Source of the DNA: Kangiella geojedonensis
GTDB lineage: Bacteria > Pseudomonadota > Gammaproteobacteria > Enterobacterales > Kangiellaceae
Assembly: GCF_000981765.1 (NCBI RefSeq)
Contig: NZ_CP010975.1
Coordinates: 1,426,001 to 1,490,000, forward strand
DNA: 64,000 nt
Direction: 5' to 3'
The first letter of the stretch is position 1, and the number at the start of each line of letters is the position of its first letter. Shown in pieces: positions 21,525-31,145 of the stretch. The position numbers and the translations under genes were made by a program. The notes under the pieces are model-generated. The model did not search any database. It was not told where the DNA came from and was given only the letters and a program-made list of their open reading frames with translations.

Positions 21525-23137
21525 TGCTGCAACTCCTTAGGCGTATTCATAATACGGTTTTGCTCTAAGAATAGACGCTCTTGAACGCGCTGAGACTTAA
21601 GAAGCGAGTTATCAGGCATCTGGCCTTTATAAGAATGACGTTGAGCCGTTTTTTCCACTGTTGCAGGACAAGTTCCTGAACTTTGGTACTCCAGAGCGGC
21701 CGCTAACATAGCTTCATCAGGATCACCTAGTAAGTGATTAAAATCATCGGCTACGACACACCCCTTAACAAAGTCTTGGCCGTTATCAGTAGAAGATGGA
21801 ACAAAACCATCAGCATACTGACCGAAACCTTTTTGGTTTTCACCACGGAACTGGATAGTGAAGTAAGTCGTACCGCAGTTGTCGGTAGCATAAAAACCAT
21901 AAGGCTTGCCACAAGTTGTATCGCCAATAAGTATCACTTCAACATCAATACCACGTAGGCCATTAATAAATGCTTCACTTGCTGAACAAGTGCCACTCGT
22001 AGAGAGAACAAAAACACGGTTCAGATTAACCGATGGCAAGACGCCACCTGGAGCTGTCGCTTCATCGGACGTGGTGTTGTAAAAAGGAATAGGGTTAAGA
22101 TCTTCGCCAGTGACAGGGTTTACGTTAGGGTGCTTATCGTTCCAGACGCTTTCTTCATAAATTTGACCTTGCGTTTGAGCCTGACCAGCTACCATATAAG
22201 CAAGCTGGCTAGAGATAAATAAGAAACCGCCTCCGTTATAGCGAAGATCGACCACTAGGTCTTGAACGCCCTCGTTAGAGAAGTCGACAAATGCATCAAT
22301 AATTTCTTGCTCTGCAATACGAGTACCGAAAGTATTAAACTGCATATAGCCTACTTTACCACTCGCTGTGTCAAAAACTTGCTCATTTTGAACTGGATCA
22401 GCAGTGACTGTAGCCGATGTCATCGTAACCGTTCGAGTCGTGGAAGCGCCTAAGTCACGAACCACAAACTCGTGAGTTTCTCCATCACTTGCTGGGAATA
22501 ACCCCGCATTCAAGGTATCTGTGTCACTACCGTTAATGACATCAACGCCATCAATCTCTAAAATTTCAGTTCCACGAGTCAAGCCCGCACCGGTAGCCGG
22601 TGAGCTAGGCTCTGTATAAGCAATCACAATTTTGCGCGGTGGAGCAGCTTGTATTAAAAAGAAGCGTGCACCATAACCTGAGCTTGCACCAGAAGATACA
22701 CGCTGCTGATAGTCGTTAGTGTCCTGAAAAAAGTGGAAGTTGTCTTTTTGAGCGCCTGAGCTTGTTAACTCTTCCGTTTTAAGCTCAGCAAAATACTCCG
22801 TTGGCAAACCAAAATTAGCAGGGTTTTGGTCTTGGATTTCGTCATACCACAAATAAGTATTGTTACTCCATGAACGTAACCAATGCTTTTCATGTAAATG
22901 ACTGCCCGCCTGATCAGGCCAAGGGTCACCATAAATATCGGTACCAGAACGTGGGTTTTCACAACGCGCTACAAAGTTTGACTCGTCTGCAAAAACTCCT
23001 GCCGTCCAAGTTGGTCCCTCACTCGTTGGAGGTTGAGGGGATGGTGAGTCTGAATCACTGCTACCACCACATGCTGTTAATACTAAAGCTGTTGCTGCAA
23101 GCGACAATAATTTTGTTTTTAGCCTTTCTGTATTCAT
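21521..23137 (-). CDS. S41 family C-terminal processing-type protease, lipoprotein
   Basis: A 538-residue predicted lipoprotein (signal peptide, lipobox VLTAC, Cys about 23, then a Ser/Asp/Pro linker). A PDZ-like domain (about 165-240; KIVIAYTEPSSPATGAGLT) precedes the S41 catalytic domain (about 270-460). The catalytic Ser is in STSGTCSASE and the Lys likely in CGKPYGF. S41 peptidases cleave substrates recognised at their C-termini; the anchor suggests an envelope location. AAAGGTG precedes the ATG. It is co-transcribed with the small lipoprotein. Confidence 0.9.
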   Translation of the reverse strand: MNTERLKTKLLSLAATALVLTACGGSSDSDSPSPQPPTSEGPTWTAGVFADESNFVARCENPRSGTDIYGDPWPDQAGSHLHEKHWLRSWSNNTYLWYDEIQDQNPANFGLPTEYFAELKTEELTSSGAQKDNFHFFQDTNDYQQRVSSGASSGYGARFFLIQAAPPRKIVIAYTEPSSPATGAGLTRGTEILEIDGVDVINGSDTDTLNAGLFPASDGETHEFVVRDLGASTTRTVTMTSATVTADPVQNEQVFDTASGKVGYMQFNTFGTRIAEQEIIDAFVDFSNEGVQDLVVDLRYNGGGFLFISSQLAYMVAGQAQTQGQIYEESVWNDKHPNVNPVTGEDLNPIPFYNTTSDEATAPGGVLPSVNLNRVFVLSTSGTCSASEAFINGLRGIDVEVILIGDTTCGKPYGFYATDNCGTTYFTIQFRGENQKGFGQYADGFVPSSTDNGQDFVKGCVVADDFNHLLGDPDEAMLAAALEYQSSGTCPATVEKTAQRHSYKGQMPDNSLLKSQRVQERLFLEQNRIMNTPKELQQ

Positions 23138-23234
23138 GGAGACACCTTTGTAAAGTATTTAGACATCGAATCTAATATACAACAAAAATGAAGACCAAGT
23201 AAAAAGTATCAAATTGTATCTAAGTGACTTAAAA

Positions 23235-23834
23235 CTATGAAAGGTAGGGCTTTCTTCCAGAAAAGGAATGCATGAGAGTACCACCATCGATATATTCAAG
23301 CTCACCGCCAAGGGGCACCCCAGAAGCAATACGAGACAGTTCTGTGCCGGTTCCTTTCAGCATTTCGGCAATAAAGTGAGCCGTTGCCTCACCTTCAACA
23401 GTAGAATTAGTGGCTAAAATAACTTCAGCAGGTTTTTCTTGTTGAATCAATGTCTTAAGCTGATCCAGCCCAATATCTTCAGGGCCTATTCCATCCAGAG
23501 GCGATAAGTGCCCCATCAACACAAAGTAAGTTCCTTGAAAGCCCCCTGTCGCTTCAATTGCTAGAACATCAGCTGGGCTTTCAACGATACATAATAAGCT
23601 CTTATCACGTCGCTCTGATTGACAAATACCACACAACTCAGACTCCGTAAAATCACGACAACGGTCGCAGTGATGCACGCCCTCCATCGCCGATGCTAAC
23701 GACACCGATAGATGCTCACCACCATCACGATTACGCTCCAACAAGTAATACGCCATACGCTGGGCAGATTTAGGCCCCACGCCCGGTAAACAGGTAAACG
23801 CATCAACTAATTTTTTTATCAATGGAGACTGCAT
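23235..23834 (-). CDS. recR: Recombination mediator RecR
   Basis: RecR acts with RecF and RecO in loading RecA at gaps. It has 199 residues, near the family length. The helix-hairpin-helix part ([17 protein letters not shown]) is at 16-32, the four-Cys zinc site is C56, C59, C68, C71, and the Toprim domain follows ([13 protein letters not shown]). It lies downstream of ybaB as is typical, but 150 bases away rather than close. Confidence 0.98.
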   Translation of the reverse strand: MQSPLIKKLVDAFTCLPGVGPKSAQRMAYYLLERNRDGGEHLSVSLASAMEGVHHCDRCRDFTESELCGICQSERRDKSLLCIVESPADVLAIEATGGFQGTYFVLMGHLSPLDGIGPEDIGLDQLKTLIQQEKPAEVILATNSTVEGEATAHFIAEMLKGTGTELSRIASGVPLGGELEYIDGGTLMHSFSGRKPYLS

Positions 23835-23886
23835 TTTAACCTTATGTCATTATCTTTAACGTTAGCTTTAACACTGAATATTTGAG

Positions 23887-23974
23887 TCTTCTTCTAGCCG
23901 GTTTTGCGCACAGAGACTGAACGTATTAACAATACGTGATGGCTCGAGCACAAAACCAAGACCGAAGAAACCGA
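23887..23974 (-). repeat. Long imperfect hairpin between ybaB and recR
   Basis: The 150-base gap contains nested inverted repeats: an inner perfect ACGTATT-3 nt-AATACGT (23931-centred), a middle GGTTTTGCGC pairing with GCACAAAACC (9 of 10), and outer TTCTTC/GAAGAA. Together they span about 88 bases. There is no T-run, so it is not a simple terminator. Confidence 0.5.
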
Positions 23975-23984
23975 AATAGGCAAA

Positions 23985-24314
23985 TTAAAATGGTAGGTTC
24001 ATTCCTGGTGGAAGGTTGATTCCATCTGTCGCGCCAGCCATTTTCTCTTTAGTGGTCTCTTCAACTTTGCGTACCGCAGCATTTATAGCGGCTGCCACTA
24101 AGTCTTCTAGCAATTCTTTATCATCGTCCATCAAGCTTGGATCAATCTCAACACGCTTGACGTCATGGCGACCCGTCATTGTAACTTTGACCATACCAGC
24201 ACCCGCTTCGCCCGTAACTTCTAGCTTAGCGATCTCTTCTTGTGCCTTCTGCATCTTTTCTTGCATTTGTTGGGCTTGCTTCATCATATTGCCCAAACCA
24301 CCTTTACCGAACAT
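23985..24314 (-). CDS. ybaB: Nucleoid-associated protein YbaB/EbfC family
   Basis: A 109-residue small DNA-binding protein of the YbaB/EbfC family, a dimer that binds DNA and affects nucleoid structure. The Met/Gln-rich N-terminal helix ([19 protein letters not shown]) and the [10 protein letters not shown]-terminus are diagnostic. GAGG lies before the ATG. It sits 49 bases after dnaX in the conserved dnaX-ybaB-recR order. Confidence 0.97.
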   Translation of the reverse strand: MFGKGGLGNMMKQAQQMQEKMQKAQEEIAKLEVTGEAGAGMVKVTMTGRHDVKRVEIDPSLMDDDKELLEDLVAAAINAAVRKVEETTKEKMAGATDGINLPPGMNLPF

Positions 24315-24363
24315 GGCTGTACCTCAATAATGTATTAACTGTTACTGATTAAAGCGCTTTGCC

Positions 24364-26688
24364 CTAATCATCTAAATAAGTGACCGATTCTCGATCTATT
24401 TTAGCACCAAACTGCCGCTGTAACTGTTGACTGAACGGGTGTTGATTCAAATCTTCACACGCTTTTTGCAGTCTGAGCTTAGCCTGATGCTGCCAAATTT
24501 GGGCTGGAGTCTCGATACGGGGTTGTTTTAACTGCCACTCGACCGTAATACTCTTGCCTAAAAAAGACTCCAGAGCGTTTTTCACGCTAGATTTTGCGCT
24601 ATCGGTTAATAAGATCTCTTGGTCTGGCGACAGTTCCAACACCACGCTTTGATCCGAACTCCAAATAGCGCAACTTGATTGTGCTATTTGGTGGTAAGTC
24701 CCGTCTAATTCAAGTTTTTGGACTAAATTAGCCCACTCTATTGCTTCTTCAGGCACATTTAGTTCAGGAACTAACTCAGGTTCTTCGGGCTCGTCGTCAG
24801 CGATCTCACGTTGGTTCATCGCCACGCGGCCTGAATTATCGACCGCATTATGCAAATCAGGCTTGCGATCAGTCTCGTTGCTTGCCTGCATCATACGGGC
24901 TATATCGCTGTCGTAGCTTTCTGCTGGCTCGCTCTGCTCGGGTGTAGATTCTTTGGCGACTGCTTCTCGCTGTGGCCTTTGCCCGGCATGCTCTTCCACC
25001 CGCTGCTGATTCGAAGTCGGCTGTGACTGCTCAGCCACTGAGCTTACTTCTTTAGCAGCGTTATTTGTTGGCGCTTCTTTCGCTAGAGCGACCTTGGAAT
25101 TGGAGTCTTCTGCGCTTGCTTCAGGCTCATGATCAAAACTAAGACCAAGAGCCGAATGAAGGCTGGCTAGCGCATCATCGTTTTCATTTTCCTCAACAGT
25201 GTTGTTTTTCTCTGCCGAGGCATTATCAGTTGCTTTAGAATTATCAGCAAAAGGTTCCGTCTTTACAGCTGTTTTTTCAGGTTCGACAGAATCGGCAAAA
25301 GCAAACGATGACACATCCTCTTCATCCTGCTCTTCCTGTTGCATATACTGCTCATAGCCTGAAAACTCATTATCAGTACTCTGTTCAGGAGGAATGCTTT
25401 GGTTGGATGACGGTTCTGTAACGTCTTGTTTTTGTGTGTTTTTATCAGCAGAATGCTCAACCTGAGCTTTTTCAGGCTTAGGGCTTACCGGCTCTGAGCT
25501 TCCAGCCATAGCGGCTTTAGGTTTATCAGCAACAGAGGCTTCAATTGTTTTTTTTGACGGGGTTAAATTAACTTTTTTTTTTGATGCTTGTTGGTCCTGT
25601 TCAGACCCAGTGTCAATTTGGAAGGCTAGCATGCGTAACAAGGCCATTTCTAACCCTTGCTTCGCTGTTGGAGCCCACTCAAGATCACGACGCGCATGAA
25701 GTCCAAGCTGATAAAACATCTGTAAGTCCGCAGCTTCAAAAATGTCAGCAAACTCAGGGACATAGGAAGCAGCCGTATCGAGCATCACTTGCGTTGCTTG
25801 ATACACAGCAATCTGATGAATTCGACTTAATAACTCTTTTAAGGCATCAGCAAAGTCAACTGGATAATGACTCATGTCATCGACAGCTTTAATCGCCATC
25901 ACTGTATCTTTACTCGCTAATGCTTCAAGCAAACGCACCATAAACTTGTGGTCAATCGTGCCCAGCATGGTACGAATGTCTTCTTCTAAAACTTTGCCTT
26001 GCCCATATGCAATGGCCTGGTCGAGCAAACTTAAAGCATCACGCATACTGCCTTCTGCCGATTGAGCAATTAGCTGTAATGCCGCGGCTTCAAAGTCGAG
26101 TGACTCTTGCTCAAGAATAAACTTCAAATGATTAGCAATAGTTGCTTCGTCCATATGCTTAAGATGAAACTGTAAGCAGCGGGACAAAACCGTCACAGGA
26201 AGCTTTTGAGGATCGGTGGTCGCAAGCAGGAAAATTACGTGCTCAGGGGGTTCTTCAAGCGTCTTTAACAGTGCATTAAACGAACTGTTAGACAACATGT
26301 GAACCTCATCGATGAGATAAACCTTGTAACGTCCACGAGTTGGGCGGTACTGAACATTTTCTAATAATTCACGAGTATCATCGACTTTAGTTCTTGAAGC
26401 TGCATCCACTTCAATCAGATCAACAAATCGACCTTCATCAATTTCAGAACAACTCCCGCATTGACCGCACGGCGTCGCCGTAATGCCTTCAGCTTCGCAG
26501 TTGAGACACTTGGATAAGATTCGAGCAATGGTTGTTTTACCAACACCTCGAGTGCCGGTAAAAAGATAAGCATGATGCAGACGTCCACTTTCAATGGCAT
26601 TAACCAAAGCACGGCTAACATGTTCTTGGCCACGGAGTTCTTGAAAGTTTTTGGGGCGCCATTTTCGGGCGAGCACTTGATAGCTCAT
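24364..26688 (-). CDS. dnaX: DNA polymerase III subunits tau and gamma
   Basis: The clamp-loader ATPase and replisome organiser. The 774-residue frame is the tau form. Walker A GTRGVGKT is at 45-52, zinc Cys C64, C74, C77, C80, and the DEVHMLS motif near 126. Domains I-III end near residue 370. A long acidic, Ser/Gln-rich linker (about 375-640) follows, then the tau C-terminal domain. At codons 369-372 (TCA AAA AAA AAA) there is a run of ten As, followed by a stop right after it in the -1 and +1 frames. This would give a gamma form of about 373 residues (see findings). The linker is longer than in E. coli (tau 643). Confidence 0.97.
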   Translation of the reverse strand: MSYQVLARKWRPKNFQELRGQEHVSRALVNAIESGRLHHAYLFTGTRGVGKTTIARILSKCLNCEAEGITATPCGQCGSCSEIDEGRFVDLIEVDAASRTKVDDTRELLENVQYRPTRGRYKVYLIDEVHMLSNSSFNALLKTLEEPPEHVIFLLATTDPQKLPVTVLSRCLQFHLKHMDEATIANHLKFILEQESLDFEAAALQLIAQSAEGSMRDALSLLDQAIAYGQGKVLEEDIRTMLGTIDHKFMVRLLEALASKDTVMAIKAVDDMSHYPVDFADALKELLSRIHQIAVYQATQVMLDTAASYVPEFADIFEAADLQMFYQLGLHARRDLEWAPTAKQGLEMALLRMLAFQIDTGSEQDQQASKKKVNLTPSKKTIEASVADKPKAAMAGSSEPVSPKPEKAQVEHSADKNTQKQDVTEPSSNQSIPPEQSTDNEFSGYEQYMQQEEQDEEDVSSFAFADSVEPEKTAVKTEPFADNSKATDNASAEKNNTVEENENDDALASLHSALGLSFDHEPEASAEDSNSKVALAKEAPTNNAAKEVSSVAEQSQPTSNQQRVEEHAGQRPQREAVAKESTPEQSEPAESYDSDIARMMQASNETDRKPDLHNAVDNSGRVAMNQREIADDEPEEPELVPELNVPEEAIEWANLVQKLELDGTYHQIAQSSCAIWSSDQSVVLELSPDQEILLTDSAKSSVKNALESFLGKSITVEWQLKQPRIETPAQIWQHQAKLRLQKACEDLNQHPFSQQLQRQFGAKIDRESVTYLDD
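25573..25582 (-). promoter_or_regulatory. A10 slippery run in dnaX
   Basis: Ten consecutive As on the coding strand at codons 369-372. In the -1 frame the next codons are AGT TAA; in the +1 frame TTA ATT TAA. A Shine-Dalgarno-like AGGA lies 12 bases upstream of the run. A likely site for programmed frameshifting or transcript slippage. Confidence 0.6.
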
Positions 26689-26925
26689 AAATTAATCAGT
26701 ATAGAAATGCTTATCGTTTTAGTGCAGAAACCATAGCACACTTTGCACGATTGGAAAATCTATTTGTCATCACAGAGAAAGTTAGCAAAAGACTTTTAAT
26801 GATACAAATCAATCAGATAGCGCATCATCTAAGATTTTAGAACCTAGTCGCTTAGATCCTTCAAATTAATGATTGTATGACAGCGCTTAGTCAAGAGTCG
26901 CTTAAACAGATACGTTGATAGAACG
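26689..26925. other. Gene-free stretch upstream of dnaX
   Basis: About 240 bases between the dnaX start and the SRP RNA terminator. It is A+T-rich and must contain the dnaX promoter, but I see no motif good enough to name, and no credible small gene. Confidence 0.5.
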
Positions 26926-26960
26926 AAAAAGCCGCTCAGTGTTTCCACTAGCGGCTTTTT
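26926..26960 (-). terminator. Terminator of the SRP RNA gene
   Basis: AAAAAGCCGCT / AGCGGCTTTTT with an inner AGTG-TTTC-CACT extension. T-runs exist on both strands; it lies about 50 bases after the RNA's 3' end. Confidence 0.88.
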
Positions 26961-27010
26961 CCAATTCTTGCAATACTTTATCAAAGAGCAATATCTTATC
27001 AAAGATATAA

Positions 27011-27105
<95 letters not shown>

Positions 27106-27120
27106 AGCTGAGTTGCGCGC

Positions 27121-27126
27121 ATTATC
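27121..27126 (-). promoter_or_regulatory. Likely -10 element of ffs
   Basis: GATAAT on the minus strand followed by a GC-rich discriminator (GCGCGC), typical of stable RNA promoters. The start would be about 8 bases before the mature RNA 5' end. No good -35 is visible. Confidence 0.45.
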
Positions 27127-27202
27127 CCTCAAACGATTTGAATAATAAAGCCCTGCATCACAAAAAATCATGAAACCTTTGTGATTACAGTTGGTACGCT
27201 GG

Positions 27203-27733
27203 TTACAACACTTCCACAAAGCCTTGTTGGATTAACTGACCTAACACTGGATCAGCTTCATTATCACCAATATCTGCATAATCAAAGGTTTTGTAGTCAC
27301 TCCACTCCGCCATGGTTTGCTTCACCACTTGACCACTTTCAAGCGAAGATAGTTCAAACTGCTTACCATTAATAGTTACCCGTTCAACGAACTCATGACC
27401 ATTAACGAGCTGCTTTAATTCGTCCAAAGTGGTTTCCATCTCTTGGCTAGTTAGCCGATCAAACTCAATACAGTACTGCTTTTCTGGATAGGCTTGAAAG
27501 AAGCTAGGGTGCTCCGTTTGCCATAAGCGCCACAAGGCAATTTGCTCAGTTCCTTGAGGCGAAAACCCCATAACCTCTTTATTGAGCCACACGGTAACAA
27601 TCCTAGACTCACCTCCTTTAGTGACGACAAAGTCGGCCTTCTTAGCCATGGTTCCTGGTTGTGCCAAGGCTAAACTGGATAAGGAAAGTGCGAGAAAACT
27701 TATGATAGCTATAAGACTTAAAATTTTATTCAT
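27203..27733 (-). CDS. Exported hypothetical protein
   Basis: A protein of about 176 residues with a hydrophobic signal peptide (MNKILSLIAIISFLALSLSS to about residue 25, cleavage after ALA). The rest is soluble with no family I recognise; the segment VVTKGGESRIVTVWLNKEV could begin a beta domain. An upstream ATG at 27742 is possible, but the MNKIL start gives a better signal peptide. It lies 98 bases after the second alkaline phosphatase gene in the same direction and may belong to the same phosphate-responsive transcript. An 8-bp inverted repeat (ATCACAAA/TTTGTGAT, 27157-27185) lies after the stop. Confidence 0.7.
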   Translation of the reverse strand: MNKILSLIAIISFLALSLSSLALAQPGTMAKKADFVVTKGGESRIVTVWLNKEVMGFSPQGTEQIALWRLWQTEHPSFFQAYPEKQYCIEFDRLTSQEMETTLDELKQLVNGHEFVERVTINGKQFELSSLESGQVVKQTMAEWSDYKTFDYADIGDNEADPVLGQLIQQGFVEVL

Positions 27734-27830
27734 TTGCAACATAACCTGTCCACTTCATATAATTATTTAAACAACACTTTTGTCAGCAAAGACACGCGCT
27801 CTTCCTTCGAAGAGCACAGCCCTATGCTTT

Positions 27831-29480
27831 CTACTGTTGCGCCGCTTCTGCTTTACCAACTAAATCAACAGCGTGATTCATGGCATGAAAAATATTACTT
27901 TGCTCATGGGTACCACGTAATAACTGAGCACCAGGGCCAGTCGCATAAATACCCACATCTTCTCCAGAGTGCGTTTCCGAACCTAGAGGGATTAACGCCT
28001 CTTGATGATAACCTGATGATTGTGTATCAACGCCGCCTACATCATGACGTCCTGTAGCTCCGGCATCCCCATAACGCTGGTCACCACCATTTCCCTGGCC
28101 ATAATCCGCAAAGCCTAAGCCATTAGAATAACCAACTGTGGTGTACGGCATATCATCACTAGCCAGCACAGCTTCATCTTCAGCATGTCCCGCATGGTCA
28201 TTACCCTTCACCACACCTAAAATTGGATTACCACGAGTCGGATAACCCGCAAGAGTAAAGACATGACTGTGGTCAGCGGTGACAATAATCAAGGTTTCAT
28301 TCAAATCGACTTTATCAACCGCAGCTTGTACAGCTTCAGCGAACTCTACCGCGTCTTCTAGCGCACGATAGGCATTACCCGCATGATGGCCATGGTCAAT
28401 ACGACCTGACTCAACGGTTAAAAAGAAGCCTTTGTCATTGTTACTCAGGATATCAATGGTCTTAGTTGTCATTTCACTCAAGGACGGTTCGCCAGCAATA
28501 TCATTCACTCTATCTGCTTCGTACTCCATGTGTGATGAATTAAACAAGCCTAGAACTTTTGTTGTCGAGTCAGCACTTAATGCATCAAAACCTGCTTGAT
28601 CATACACATAGCTTCCAACTGCATACTTTGCTTTCCAAGAGTCGATTAAATTCATTCCATCCGTACGCTTCCCTGTTTTGCCCTCTTCATCGGTAAAGGT
28701 GTTCGGGATAAAGTGACGACGGCCACCGCCCATCACAACATCAATACCATCACCATAAGAAAACTCTACAAGTTGTGTTGCAATATCCTTGCAGCCGTTA
28801 TTTTTAGCTTCATCTGTTAACTTGTCATCACTTTCCCAGTTACGCTCAGGAGACTTAGCGTAGGTTGCTGCAGGTGTTGCGTGTGTAATACGAGCCGTAG
28901 AAATAATGCCTGTCGACATACCAGCCATTTCAGCAAGTTCGACTGCTGTAACTAACTCATTACCTTTTGCAGAACTACAATCTGCACGAAGCACGTTTTC
29001 AGGGTAGCCAATAACTCCTGCTTTAGTTTTAACACCGCTAACCATCGCCGTCATTGTTCCTGCCGAGTCGGGTGTCTGTTGATTAGTGTTGTAAGTTTTA
29101 GCGAACCCAGCAACTGGAAACTTCTCAAAACTAAGCTGGTACTCTTCGCCTGTTGCGCCGCTTTTCTGCCCCGCAAATATACGCGCCGCAGTCACCGTCG
29201 AAACGCCCATACCATCACCCACAAACAGAATCACGTTTTTAGCGGCCCCCTTGGTCAAGACTTCTTCGGTTTCTAAAGCCTTGTCTACACGCAACTTACC
29301 TTGGTTAAACCATTGATTGGTTTTAGTCCAGTCAACGCTAGAAACTGGTAGCTCAGGATTCTGCTCTTTATCGTCTTCATTTCCAAAGCAAGCCGTCAGT
29401 AACGTTGCAGAGACTAAGACGCTTAATAGTTTGCCAACATACTTTTTGTTGATGTTCTGCTTTTTTGCAAAAATAATCAT
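27831..29480 (-). CDS. Alkaline phosphatase (PhoA family), lipoprotein copy
   Basis: A 549-residue alkaline phosphatase that hydrolyses phosphate monoesters outside the cytoplasm. The Ser nucleophile lies in TPDSAGTMTAM; metal ligands appear in FVGDGMGVST, ESGRIDHGHHAGNA and VTADHSHVFT. A lipobox LLTAC (Cys about 31) predicts a lipid anchor, unlike the neighbouring copy. I start at the ATG at 29480 (GAGG 9 bases upstream) rather than the TTG 15 bases before. It is a tandem paralogue of the next gene, separated by 38 bases, and presumably under the same Pho boxes. Confidence 0.95.
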   Translation of the reverse strand: MIIFAKKQNINKKYVGKLLSVLVSATLLTACFGNEDDKEQNPELPVSSVDWTKTNQWFNQGKLRVDKALETEEVLTKGAAKNVILFVGDGMGVSTVTAARIFAGQKSGATGEEYQLSFEKFPVAGFAKTYNTNQQTPDSAGTMTAMVSGVKTKAGVIGYPENVLRADCSSAKGNELVTAVELAEMAGMSTGIISTARITHATPAATYAKSPERNWESDDKLTDEAKNNGCKDIATQLVEFSYGDGIDVVMGGGRRHFIPNTFTDEEGKTGKRTDGMNLIDSWKAKYAVGSYVYDQAGFDALSADSTTKVLGLFNSSHMEYEADRVNDIAGEPSLSEMTTKTIDILSNNDKGFFLTVESGRIDHGHHAGNAYRALEDAVEFAEAVQAAVDKVDLNETLIIVTADHSHVFTLAGYPTRGNPILGVVKGNDHAGHAEDEAVLASDDMPYTTVGYSNGLGFADYGQGNGGDQRYGDAGATGRHDVGGVDTQSSGYHQEALIPLGSETHSGEDVGIYATGPGAQLLRGTHEQSNIFHAMNHAVDLVGKAEAAQQ

Positions 29481-29518
29481 TGTTTTAATCCTCAAGTTCT
29501 ACTCTTATGACCTATAGC

Positions 29519-31090
29519 TTACTGATAAGCTTCGCCGCCAAGTTCAGCCGCATGGTTGATGACATGGAAAATAACGTTCTGCTCAATAACCCCTTGCAAT
29601 AAATGCGCGGCAGGCCCTATTGCATGAACGCTAATGTCTTCACCGGCATGAGTTTCAGAACCTAGAGGAACCAATGCTTCTTGATGGAAACCAGATTGAG
29701 TTGTATCGATACTAGAGAGGTCGACACGCCCCGTATGAGCATCGTCACCATAGCGCTGGTCACCACCATTACCGTCACCATAATCAGCAAAACCTAAACC
29801 GTTAGCGTAACCGACTGTAGTGTACGGCATGCCATCAGAAGCTAAAGATGGCTGAGATTTAGGCTGGCCACTACCGTCTGTTGATTTCACCAAACCTAAT
29901 ATAGGATTACCGCGCTGTGGATATCCGGCAATCGTGAATACGTGACTGTGATCCGCTGTGACCATAATCAAAGTGTCTTCTGGGTTGGTGTTATCCATGG
30001 CGTATTGGATAGCATTAGCAAACTCTATAGTGTCATCTAAAGCACGGTATGCATTGCCAGCGTGATGTCCATGGTCGATGCGCCCCGACTCCACCATTAA
30101 GAAGTAACCATTATCGTTTTGCTTTAAAACTTCTAATGCCCCTTCGGTCATTTCTGTCACCGTCGGTTCGCCACCAACATCACTTAAACGATCAGCGTTA
30201 TATTGCATGTGAGATGAGTTAAACAAAGCTAATAGCTTGTCAGTTGAAGCTAAATCCAGCCCTGCAAAACCGGCTTGATCTTCAACATAAAAAGCCGCTT
30301 GATCGCTGTAACGAGCCAGCCACTCGTTAGTTAAATCACGTCCATCCGTTCGCTTTCCCGACTTGCCTTCTGAGTCCGTAATTGTTTCAGGGATAAAATG
30401 ACGACGACCTCCCCCCATAACAACATCAATACCGTCACCCGCCTCTAGTTCAACGAGTTGAACCGCTATATCTTTACACCCAGCGGCTTTCGCCTCTTCC
30501 GGCAACTTATCATCACTTTCCCAGTTTCGCTCAGGGACTTTGGCGTAAGTCGCTGCTGGAGTGGCATGAGTAACACGAGCTGTTGAAATAATGCCCGTTG
30601 ATAAGCCTTTTTCTTCCGCCATTTCTATTACAGTTTTCAACTCGTAGCCACTTGCTGTATCACAGCTTGCTCGGTCTGTATCTGGCGCAATATTAATAAC
30701 GCCAGCTTTAGTTTTAACGCCCGTCATCATCGCGGTCATGGTCCCAGCTGAGTCAGGAGTTTGTTGGTTTGTATTATAAGTTTTTACCTGTGCACTGTAT
30801 GGCATCTTTTCGAAAGAAAGCACATTCTCCTCGCCAGTATTACCTTCACGTTGACCTGCCAAAATACGTGCAGCAGTAATGGTGGATATACCCATACCAT
30901 CACCCACAAACAAAATAATGTTCTTAGCCTTAGACTTAGGAGCTTGAGCTAGCTGTTTATCAATAGCTGCTTTACCATCAGTGAACCAGGGGCTGCTAGA
31001 CTGAACATCAGGAAGAACGGCTGAATGCGCAACTGAAGCAAGTCCGCAGGTCACCGCCGTAGCTATTATAGTTTTACTAAGACGACGCAT
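29519..31090 (-). CDS. Alkaline phosphatase (PhoA family), secreted copy
   Basis: A 523-residue alkaline phosphatase with a Sec signal peptide (cleavage after VAHSA, about residue 23) and no lipobox. Catalytic Ser in TPDSAGTMTAM and zinc/magnesium ligands in FVGDGMGIST, ESGRIDHGHHAGNA, VTADHSHVFT and GSETHAGED. It is closely similar to the downstream copy over its whole length, showing a tandem duplication, with the anchored and the free form kept. A Pho box array lies upstream, ending 55 bases before the ATG. Confidence 0.96.
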   Translation of the reverse strand: MRRLSKTIIATAVTCGLASVAHSAVLPDVQSSSPWFTDGKAAIDKQLAQAPKSKAKNIILFVGDGMGISTITAARILAGQREGNTGEENVLSFEKMPYSAQVKTYNTNQQTPDSAGTMTAMMTGVKTKAGVINIAPDTDRASCDTASGYELKTVIEMAEEKGLSTGIISTARVTHATPAATYAKVPERNWESDDKLPEEAKAAGCKDIAVQLVELEAGDGIDVVMGGGRRHFIPETITDSEGKSGKRTDGRDLTNEWLARYSDQAAFYVEDQAGFAGLDLASTDKLLALFNSSHMQYNADRLSDVGGEPTVTEMTEGALEVLKQNDNGYFLMVESGRIDHGHHAGNAYRALDDTIEFANAIQYAMDNTNPEDTLIMVTADHSHVFTIAGYPQRGNPILGLVKSTDGSGQPKSQPSLASDGMPYTTVGYANGLGFADYGDGNGGDQRYGDDAHTGRVDLSSIDTTQSGFHQEALVPLGSETHAGEDISVHAIGPAAHLLQGVIEQNVIFHVINHAAELGGEAYQ

Positions 31091-31145
31091 ATATTTATCC
31101 TCAATAGGGTTTGTTTATTTAGCGCCTATAGGCTATTGGTGGAAA

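Noticed and set aside
27797-27814. GCTCTTC/GAAGAGC hairpin as a terminator after the second alkaline phosphatase gene
   Set aside because: It has no T-run on the minus strand, so termination there is not supported.
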